From NCBI GenBank assembly GCA_002320485.1, contig DCKW01000015.1, forward strand, positions 1 to 5,173: a DNA stretch of 5,173 bases, written 5' to 3'. The stretch is from Micavibrio sp. UBA1664 (GTDB lineage Bacteria > Pseudomonadota > Alphaproteobacteria > Micavibrionales > UBA1664). Shown here one piece after another: positions 1-5,173 of this stretch (positions are counted from its first letter, which is position 1; every line of letters begins with the position of its first letter). Made by a program: the position numbers and the translations under genes. The notes below the pieces were generated by a model. That model saw only the letters and a program-made list of their open reading frames with translations, was not told the DNA's origin and ran no database searches.

Positions 1-9
1 GATATTATT

Positions 10-20
10 AAGAAATAAAA
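10..20 (-). terminator. Probable intrinsic terminator of the SRP RNA
   Basis: Immediately after the closing helix of the SRP RNA, the minus strand reads TTTTATTTCTT. The 9-bp terminal stem of the RNA itself (21-29 with 102-110) would act as the terminator hairpin, as is common for short structured RNAs. The U-run is interrupted by A and C, so termination may be imperfect, or this may mark a processing site. Confidence 0.55.
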
Positions 21-110
21 GGAAGCCGGACACGACCCGAATGAATTCGTTATGGCTGCTCCGTCTCCGGCCTGACCAGATTCGCGAGTGATTCGCCCGC
101 GCCGACTTCC
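21..110 (-). ncRNA. ffs: Signal recognition particle RNA, small bacterial (4.5S) type
   Basis: This RNA binds the Ffh protein to form the SRP, which delivers ribosomes making inner-membrane proteins to the receptor FtsY. Read on the minus strand, positions 77-54 match the universal domain IV core: GGTCAGG, an apical hairpin, then AGCAGCC, 24 nt in total like E. coli 4.5S RNA. The apical hairpin is CCG-GAGA-CGG (70-61), a GNRA tetraloop with closing pairs that differ from the common TCC-GGAA-GGA but still pair. TGG and CCA flank the core and pair. The ends form a terminal helix, GGAAGTCGG (110-102) with CCGGCTTCC (29-21), containing one G-U wobble. ATAACG after the core is, as I recall, usual in alphaproteobacteria. 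The length of about 90 nt fits the small SRP RNA class. Exact ends are inferred from the closing helix and may differ by a few bases. In many alphaproteobacteria dnaX, ybaB and recR follow this gene; here they would lie beyond the left edge, which cannot be seen. Confidence 0.93.
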
Positions 111-117
111 GAATGCA

Positions 118-146
118 GTTAAAGCATATACAGAAAAGAAAAGCAA
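118..146 (-). promoter_or_regulatory. Candidate sigma-70-type promoter for the SRP RNA
   Basis: On the minus strand TTGCTT (146-141) is followed after 17 bp by TTTAAC (123-118), which ends 7 bp before the inferred RNA 5' end at 110. The match is partial (3 of 6 to TTGACA, 4 of 6 to TATAAT), but the spacing and the distance to the RNA start are right. TATATG or TATGCT at 130-123 is an alternative -10 that would start the RNA several bases upstream of its closing helix. This is inference from spacing, not a strong motif. Confidence 0.35.
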
Positions 147-165
147 CGGTTTGTGATTACAAACC
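132..165 (-). terminator. Candidate intrinsic terminator at the end of the small minus-strand ORF
   Basis: Positions 148-165 form a perfect 7-bp inverted repeat, GGTTTGT and ACAAACC, around a 4-base loop. On the minus strand the hairpin is followed by GTTGC and then TTTTCTTTTC (down to 132), a T-rich tail. The stem overlaps the TAA stop codon (159-157) of the 78-codon ORF, the expected place for a terminator. The stem has only three G-C pairs and the tail starts 5 bases late, so it would be weak. The T-rich side lies on the minus strand only, which supports transcription of this interval leftward. Part of the tail also overlaps the candidate SRP RNA -35. Confidence 0.45.
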
Positions 166-393
166 TAGTCTGCGTACATTTTCCAATATTGTGTGCGTCA
201 TGCTTGGACGCGCAACGACCGGTTTAACAGGACCCTTAAAACTTTTAGGAACCGGGGTTACCTCCCCGAGATTGTCGTCTTGCGTTTGTGCTCTGTCAGT
301 CACTTCAACCTTATTCTTAAAAGCGCTTGTCGGATCTAAATGTGGAACACCTACGAGTGTGGGCCAATATGGTGACATCGGATATAATGCCAT
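157..393 (-). CDS. Small proline-rich hypothetical protein, 78 aa
   Basis: I do not recognise this protein. The ATG at 393-391 is preceded on its strand by AGGGAG (407-402) at an 8-base spacing, a strong Shine-Dalgarno sequence, which decides the start; the next in-frame Met is residue 6. The stop is TAA at 159-157, inside a hairpin with a T-rich tail. The product has 10 prolines in 78 residues, clustered near the N-terminus (MALYPMSPYWP) and at residues 47-63 (PVPKSFKGPVKPVVARP). It has a single Trp at position 10, no Cys, and an acidic stretch near 39-44. The C-terminal 15 residues (THTILENVRRLGL region) could form a short helix. I see no signal peptide, membrane segment or metal-binding motif; the composition suggests a largely disordered soluble protein. 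It lies upstream of, and on the same strand as, the SRP RNA gene and is divergent from the glutamate dehydrogenase. Support is the ribosome binding site and terminator rather than homology. Confidence 0.55.
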   Translation of the reverse strand: MALYPMSPYWPTLVGVPHLDPTSAFKNKVEVTDRAQTQDDNLGEVTPVPKSFKGPVKPVVARPSMTHTILENVRRLGL

Positions 394-422
394 AAAATAA
401 TCTCCCTGATAAATGTGGCTTA

Positions 423-444
423 GAATTATTATTTACGATAATTC
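423..444. repeat. 22-bp inverted repeat, possible operator
   Basis: GAATTAT (423-429) and ATAATTC (438-444) are a perfect 7-bp inverted repeat around an 8-bp spacer. The element lies 30 bp upstream of the start codon of the small minus-strand ORF, within its probable 5' region. The half-site geometry (centres 15 bp apart) is more like a dimeric regulator site than a terminator: it is A/T-rich and neither side has a clean T-run. It does not match a regulator consensus that I can name with confidence. Confidence 0.4.
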
Positions 445-453
445 GCACCCAAA
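442..453. repeat. 12-bp direct repeat, copy 1 (intergenic)
   Basis: TTCGCACCCAAA occurs here and again at 609-620, 167 bp away, in the same orientation. This copy overlaps the right end of the 22-bp inverted repeat. Whether it is functional or coincidental cannot be decided from the window. Confidence 0.5.
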
Positions 454-496
454 AATCAATTTTTATATACGCCGCATTGCATCATGCTTAATCCAT

Positions 497-524
497 TTGC
501 CATGGAATAGGAAAGTGATATTGT
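497..524 (+). promoter_or_regulatory. Candidate sigma-70-type promoter for the glutamate dehydrogenase gene
   Basis: TTGCCA (497-502, 5 of 6 to TTGACA) is followed after 16 bp by TATTGT (519-524, 4 of 6 to TATAAT). Transcription would start near 531 and leave a leader of about 59 nt before the ATG at 590. A second possible element, a perfect TATAAT at 564-569, has only GC-rich sequence where its -35 should be. The call is tentative. Confidence 0.3.
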
Positions 525-589
525 GAGGGTCCAAAAATCGGCCGCCGGTTTTATATTAAGGACTATAATAACAAAGAGAACCCTGTCAA

Positions 590-3500
590 ATGCCTGTGTT
601 TAAAGACTTTCGCACCCAAATTCAAAAACTTTCCCAATCCCGCGACCATACATATATTCCGGACCATGTTCTCGACCAGGCACTTGATCAGGCTGTTACC
701 GCCCTTGAAACACGTAAATCCGATGAAACAAAAATATCCATTGAACCCTCCCATAAACAAAATGCAAAGGACAAACATGACCAAACCTTGATTGTGATGG
801 TAACGGATGACAGACCTTTTCTGATTGATTCCGTAACGGCGAATTGTGTGGATGACGGTTATACTATCGAAGGTGTTTTACACAATACGTTACTGGTCGA
901 CCGTAACAAAAAAGGCGAATTGCAATCCATTCAGGCAAAAACAAAGGCCGATACAAACGGGATGTCCCGCGAATCCCTTTTAATTATCACATTGCAGGGT
1001 ATATTAAGCGAAGAGCGTATGAAATCCTTGCGCAATAAGCTTTCCGAAGTTGTAACAGATGTTGATTTTGCCACACGAGACTGGCAGGAAATGCGTCAAT
1101 CGCTACAAACCGCGATTAACGATCTGGATAAGGTCAAAAACGCCCCCGATAAAGCGTTATTTGAGGAATACAAAGAATTTTTGAAATACATTCATGATAA
1201 TAATTTCACTTTATTGGGTTATCGTGAGTACAGCTTGCAAAGCAAGGGCGACCAGATTGAATCCAAAATTAAAAAAGGGTCGGGGCTCGGTCTTTTGAGT
1301 GACGAAAAACAACCTGTTTATATCAATAAAACGCGCGACACCCTTCCTTCGGATCTGCAGAAAAAACGGATGCAGCAACCGACTTTGACTATTTCCAAGG
1401 TTAATAAGCGCGCAACAGTGCACCGCCGAGTGCCTATGGATGCCATTGCCATCAAAACATACGACAAGGAAGGGAATGTTACGGGCGAAAAACTGTTTAT
1501 CGGTCTATTTACATCCGTTACCTATTCCCGCTCTATTCAAGATATTCCTTATTTAAGGCATAAGGTGGAGCGTGTCCTCGAACGCTCGGGTTATGGTTAT
1601 AACAGCCATAATTACCGTGCACTTATGCATATTCTGGAAAAATATCCGCGCGATGAAATGTTTCAAATCGATACTGATTTATTGCAGAAATATGTAGTGT
1701 CCATCATGGCCTTGCAGGAGCAGCCAAAGGTTGCCCTGTATGTTCGCGAAGATCCTTTCAAGCGGTATGTGTCATGTCTGGTTTATACGCCGCGCGAAAA
1801 ATATGAAACCGATTTACGCGTGCGAATGCAAACTATACTGGAAAAGTCTCTTGGTGGCACTTGCGAGGCGTTTTATACCGTTTTGGACGATTCACCTCTC
1901 GCACGAGTTATTTACAGAATAACAATTCCCGAAGAAAACGTTGCTAAAAAATATGATTATAAAAAGATCGAACAACAACTTGTTGATTCGGCGCGCACTT
2001 GGGGTGAGAAAGTTCGGCAAACCTTGCTTGACCACTATGATACCGAGCGTGAAGCCCTTTATTTAAGTGAAAAGTACGAAAACGCATTTCCGGCCGGTTA
2101 TCAGGATCAGTCAATGCCAATGGATGCCCTGTTCGACATTCAAAAGCTTGAGGAAGTTTCTGATAGCAACGCTTTTGCCCTTGACCTGTATCAGAACAAG
2201 GGTGCGGAAGCTTATGAGCTTAACCTGAAAATTTATAATCCGAAAACTCCCGTCACTCTTTCCGATATATTACCGATTTTGGAGAATTTCGGTTTCCAAG
2301 TGATAGCGGAAAGGCCGTTTAAAATTCAAATGCCGGCACACGACGGAGTATGGATACATGATTTTAGCATCCGCTTTAAGAATCCCGCTCACGCCCGCCC
2401 TGTCAGTGATATCAAACAGGTTTTTGAAGACGGACTGCGTGCAATCTGGAACGGCGAATCGGAAAATGACAGATTAAACTCTCTTATCTCCATGGCCAAA
2501 ATGCCTTGGCGGGATGTGCTGATTTTGCGCGCCTTTGTTAAATATATGCGTCAGACAAAAATCCAGTATACGCCGGCCTATATGATGCAGGCGATTACGG
2601 ATTATCCTGATATCGCCGATATGTTTTTAGAGTATTTTTACGCTCGCCACAAGCCGGAGCATAGCAAGGCCAAACGCGAAGAATTAATGGCCACCAATAA
2701 AAAGAAAATCCTGAAACAGTTACAGGAGGTTCCGTCCTTTGATCAGGACAAAATATTCCGATCTCTTTTGCAAATTATGGAAGTCTCGCTCCGTACAAAT
2801 TTTTTCCAGAACAAAACCCACGTTTCGTTCAAATTGGATAGTAAAAAAATCGATATTCTGCCTCTTCCAAAACCGTTTGTAGAGATATTTGTTTATTCCC
2901 CACGTGTCGAAGGTGTGCATTTGCGCGGCGGTAAGGTTGCACGTGGAGGTTTACGCTGGTCCGATCGTCACGAGGATTTCCGTACCGAGGTTCTCGGCCT
3001 GATGAAGGCGCAGAACGTTAAAAACTCCGTCATTATTCCTGTCGGATCAAAGGGCGGTTTTGTGGTTAAAAACCCGCCATTAACAGGCGGGCGTGAAGCC
3101 TACCTGGCGGAAGGAATCGAATGTTATAAAATATTCATTTCCGGCCTGTTGGATATCACCGATAATATCGACGGGGAAAAAATCATACCTCCTGCAAACG
3201 TCGTCCGTCATGATGATAATGACCCTTATCTGGTTGTTGCGGCTGACAAGGGAACGGCGACATTTTCCGACATCGCCAACGGTATTTCCGCCGATTATAA
3301 TTTCTGGCTGGGCGATGCCTTTGCCTCCGGAGGATCTGCGGGTTACGATCACAAGGTAATGGGGATTACGGCGCGCGGCGCATGGGAATCCGTTAAACGC
3401 CATTTCCGTGAATTGGGAATGAATATTCAGGAGCAACCTTTTGACGTTATCGGAGTCGGTGATATGGGCGGCGATGTTTTCGGTAACGGGATGTTGTTAT

Positions 3501-5173
3501 CGCCGTATATCCGCCTGGTCGGTGCGTTTAATCATCTGCATATCTTTTGCGATCCCGATCCGGACATGGGCACATCCTTTAAAGAGCGCGAACGCCTGTT
3601 CCGCGAAGTAAAAGGATGGGATCATTATAACGAAACCCTGCTTTCAAAAGGCGGAAAAATTTATTCCCGCAGTGACAAATCGTTGAAGCTGACGCCGCAA
3701 ATCCAAAAACGGTTCGATATCGAGGAAAAGGAAGTCTCACCGCAAACATTGATGAATGCGATGCTTAAGGCCCAGACTGACCTTTTATGGTTCGGGGGAA
3801 TCGGAACATATATCAAGGCCCCGAATGAATCCCATTCCGATGTCGGCGATAAGGCCAATGATAATATCCGTATCGATGCCCACGAGGTCCGCACCAAGGT
3901 TATCGGCGAGGGCGCCAATTTGGGCGTCACCCATGCCGGACGAATTGCCATGGCTTTATTGGGGGTTAAACTCTATGCCGACTTTATCGACAATTCGGGA
4001 GGAGTGAACTCTTCCGACGTTGAGGTCAACATAAAAATCCTGTTTCAGCAAATCATGCAAAACAGCGATCTGACAGTCACGCAACGTAATAAAATACTTG
4101 AGAAAATGACCAATGATGTGGCGGCTCTTGTTCTGCGTAATAATTATCAGCAAACGCAAGCTATTTCCATGGCGGCCCATCATGCGTATGAAAAACTGCC
4201 GCGTCATACTGCATTGATCGAACATTTGGAAAATACGTTCGGACTGGACCGCAAGATCGAATATTTACCGACCAATGCCGGATTGGAAGAGCGTGCCAGA
4301 ATGCATGAAGGCCTGACAACGCCTGAGCTTTCAACCCTTATTTCCTATACAAAAATCAAACTGTTTCAGGATTTGCTGGACAGTAATATTACCAACGATC
4401 CGGCGTTTCAGGAATGGATGGTGGATTATTTCCCGCCACTCATTCAGAAAAAATATGAAAAGGAAATGCATAATCACCGTTTGCGCCGCGAGATTATTGC
4501 GACACAATTGGCAAATTCCATCGTCAACCGAATGGGGCCTGCTTATATGATGCATCAAACGGCACGCACGGGCTCGCCCGCTTGTACGATTGCGCGTGTT
4601 TATTTCATCGTTCGCGAGATTTTTAATTTGCGCGATCTTTATGAAACCATCGAAAGTCTAGATAACAAGGCATCAGCCCTCTCCCAAATCGAGGCGTTGG
4701 ATAATATCTCGGCCTTTATCGATTATGCAACCACATGGTTTTTAAAACATTACCGTATCGACAGTTTAAAAGAACAAGGCCTGATTGAAACGGGCAAGCG
4801 ATACAAAAAAGGTGTTGAAGAGATTTTGAAATCCATGAACTCTCTTTTACCGGAATCAACATTACTGTTTATTGCCGAACGCCAAGAACGCTATATCAAC
4901 GCCGGCTTTCCTAAAGATGCGGCGCATCGTATCGCACTTCTGCCTATTATGAATACGGTATGTGATATCGTCCGCATCAGTGAGGAGCAAAAACAGGATA
5001 TTCGTACGGTAGCGAAAGTTTATTTCGGATTAAACGAAACATTTTCCTTTGTGTGGCTCAGGGACAAAGCGCGTGAGTTAAAACCTGAATCACGGTGGGA
5101 GGCGGAAACCCTGAAAGGGCTTGTTGACCGATTATATGTCACACAGGCACATCTGACAAAACGGATTGTCTTT
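590..5173 (+). CDS. gdhB: NAD-specific glutamate dehydrogenase, large (L_180) type, 3' end outside window
   Basis: It oxidises glutamate to 2-oxoglutarate and ammonia with NAD+, a cytosolic catabolic step feeding the TCA cycle. All 1528 codons are open; the family is about 1600 residues, so a short C-terminal tail is cut off by the window edge. ATG 590 is the first possible start: an in-frame TAA lies at 569-571 with no start codon between. The Shine-Dalgarno is weak (AAAGAGA, 573-579). Visible parts, in order: N-terminal ACT-like region with RPFLIDSV (75-82); FLKYIHDNNFTLLGYREY (197-214); second ACT-like region with FKRYVSCLVYTPRE (390-403); third near 540-610; catalytic domain from about 755 with RGGLRWSDR (785-793), PVGSKGGF holding the presumed catalytic Lys821, the nucleotide-binding GVGDMGGDVFGNGM (955-968), LLWFGGIGTY (1065-1074), GEGANLGVT (1106-1114) and NSGGVNSSDVEVN (1135-1147); then a C-terminal helical region with NRMGPAYM from 1313. 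The Caulobacter homologue is named gdhZ. The gene appears monocistronic at its 5' end. Confidence 0.97.
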   Translation, partial: MPVFKDFRTQIQKLSQSRDHTYIPDHVLDQALDQAVTALETRKSDETKISIEPSHKQNAKDKHDQTLIVMVTDDRPFLIDSVTANCVDDGYTIEGVLHNTLLVDRNKKGELQSIQAKTKADTNGMSRESLLIITLQGILSEERMKSLRNKLSEVVTDVDFATRDWQEMRQSLQTAINDLDKVKNAPDKALFEEYKEFLKYIHDNNFTLLGYREYSLQSKGDQIESKIKKGSGLGLLSDEKQPVYINKTRDTLPSDLQKKRMQQPTLTISKVNKRATVHRRVPMDAIAIKTYDKEGNVTGEKLFIGLFTSVTYSRSIQDIPYLRHKVERVLERSGYGYNSHNYRALMHILEKYPRDEMFQIDTDLLQKYVVSIMALQEQPKVALYVREDPFKRYVSCLVYTPREKYETDLRVRMQTILEKSLGGTCEAFYTVLDDSPLARVIYRITIPEENVAKKYDYKKIEQQLVDSARTWGEKVRQTLLDHYDTEREALYLSEKYENAFPAGYQDQSMPMDALFDIQKLEEVSDSNAFALDLYQNKGAEAYELNLKIYNPKTPVTLSDILPILENFGFQVIAERPFKIQMPAHDGVWIHDFSIRFKNPAHARPVSDIKQVFEDGLRAIWNGESENDRLNSLISMAKMPWRDVLILRAFVKYMRQTKIQYTPAYMMQAITDYPDIADMFLEYFYARHKPEHSKAKREELMATNKKKILKQLQEVPSFDQDKIFRSLLQIMEVSLRTNFFQNKTHVSFKLDSKKIDILPLPKPFVEIFVYSPRVEGVHLRGGKVARGGLRWSDRHEDFRTEVLGLMKAQNVKNSVIIPVGSKGGFVVKNPPLTGGREAYLAEGIECYKIFISGLLDITDNIDGEKIIPPANVVRHDDNDPYLVVAADKGTATFSDIANGISADYNFWLGDAFASGGSAGYDHKVMGITARGAWESVKRHFRELGMNIQEQPFDVIGVGDMGGDVFGNGMLLSPYIRLVGAFNHLHIFCDPDPDMGTSFKERERLFREVKGWDHYNETLLSKGGKIYSRSDKSLKLTPQIQKRFDIEEKEVSPQTLMNAMLKAQTDLLWFGGIGTYIKAPNESHSDVGDKANDNIRIDAHEVRTKVIGEGANLGVTHAGRIAMALLGVKLYADFIDNSGGVNSSDVEVNIKILFQQIMQNSDLTVTQRNKILEKMTNDVAALVLRNNYQQTQAISMAAHHAYEKLPRHTALIEHLENTFGLDRKIEYLPTNAGLEERARMHEGLTTPELSTLISYTKIKLFQDLLDSNITNDPAFQEWMVDYFPPLIQKKYEKEMHNHRLRREIIATQLANSIVNRMGPAYMMHQTARTGSPACTIARVYFIVREIFNLRDLYETIESLDNKASALSQIEALDNISAFIDYATTWFLKHYRIDSLKEQGLIETGKRYKKGVEEILKSMNSLLPESTLLFIAERQERYINAGFPKDAAHRIALLPIMNTVCDIVRISEEQKQDIRTVAKVYFGLNETFSFVWLRDKARELKPESRWEAETLKGLVDRLYVTQAHLTKRIVF
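609..620. repeat. 12-bp direct repeat, copy 2 (within the start of the glutamate dehydrogenase gene)
   Basis: The second copy of TTCGCACCCAAA spans codons 7-11 of the dehydrogenase gene (in frame: end of Phe, Arg, Thr, Gln, start of Ile). Since it is coding here, selection on the protein alone could account for it. Confidence 0.5.

Larger units (their letters stand above)
394..589. other. Divergent intergenic region between the small ORF and the glutamate dehydrogenase gene
   Basis: These 196 bp separate two divergent reading frames and must hold both 5' ends if both are real genes. The interval is A/T-rich in 421-470 and contains a 22-bp inverted repeat (423-444), one copy of a 12-bp direct repeat (442-453), a candidate rightward promoter (497-524) and an isolated TATAAT (564-569). 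I see no tRNA, no riboswitch fold that I recognise, and no credible additional ORF. A clear leftward promoter for the small ORF was not found, although TTGATT (461-456 on the minus strand) is a possible -35 without a well-spaced -10. Confidence 0.6.

Noticed and set aside
253..268. CGGGG/CCCCG hairpin with a 6-base loop
   Set aside because: It has only a 5-bp stem, no T-run on either side, and lies inside the small ORF; it is probably coincidental.
113..400. Plus-strand 95-codon ORF opposite the small minus-strand ORF
   Set aside because: It has no Shine-Dalgarno sequence before its ATG, begins against the SRP RNA gene, and reads as the antisense of an ORF with a much better start and terminator.
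563..784. Minus-strand 73-codon ORF rich in hydrophobic residues
   Set aside because: It is antisense to the first codons of the dehydrogenase; its apparent membrane-like composition is a by-product of the opposite strand.
3080..3436. Minus-strand 118-codon ORF and overlapping plus-strand 88-codon ORF
   Set aside because: Both lie over the most conserved catalytic part of the dehydrogenase (KGGF to the ITARGAWESV region), whose own frame is clearly coding.
3661..4558. Further minus- and plus-strand ORFs of 75-96 codons inside the dehydrogenase gene
   Set aside because: All are in non-coding frames of a gene that is open and recognisable throughout; none has convincing initiation signals.
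590..5173. Possible frameshift or pseudogene, since no single long closed ORF is reported for this interval
   Set aside because: Direct translation is continuous for 1528 codons with the family motifs in order; it merely lacks a stop because the window ends first.
1..5173. Novel defence, mobile or CRISPR-like system
   Set aside because: I found no regularly spaced repeats, transposase or integrase motifs, tRNA-associated attachment site, or toxin-antitoxin pair; the region reads as ordinary core chromosome.

Overview
The window looks like chromosomal DNA of an alphaproteobacterium with moderate GC content (judged by eye). Two things support this. The first is a signal recognition particle (SRP) RNA whose core is followed by ATAACG, a layout I associate with alphaproteobacterial SRP RNAs. 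The second is a giant 'L_180' NAD-dependent glutamate dehydrogenase carrying an NSxGVNxSDVEVN-type signature, which I recall as typical of the alphaproteobacterial branch. I cannot name a genus. Lysine- and asparagine-rich wording with mixed codon use suggests a lower-GC lineage rather than a typical GC-rich Rhizobiales or Caulobacter genome.

Layout, left to right. Positions 21-110 on the minus strand encode the small bacterial SRP RNA (ffs/4.5S type), followed on its own strand by a U-rich run at 20-10 that probably terminates it. A possible promoter for it lies at 118-146. Positions 157-393, minus strand, hold a 78-codon proline-rich ORF of unknown function with a strong Shine-Dalgarno sequence. 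A hairpin with a T-rich tail (132-165) sits at its stop codon, between it and the SRP RNA gene. Positions 394-589 form a divergent intergenic region with a 22-bp inverted repeat (423-444), one copy of a 12-bp direct repeat whose other copy lies inside the start of the next gene, and candidate promoter elements.

Positions 590-5173, plus strand, are one uninterrupted reading frame of 1528 codons that runs off the right edge. It encodes the large NAD-specific glutamate dehydrogenase, lacking only roughly the last 60-100 residues. The frame has no stop in the window and occupies almost 90% of it; the shorter ORFs inside it on both strands are shadows.

Functionally, the window joins a housekeeping protein-targeting RNA to a catabolic enzyme that converts glutamate to 2-oxoglutarate and ammonia, transcribed divergently. 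Nothing shows that the two are functionally linked. I found no mobile element, CRISPR array, tRNA, phage gene or defence system. The less ordinary items are the GAGA-tetraloop variant of the SRP RNA core, the small unknown protein, and the symmetric and repeated elements in the divergent promoter region.
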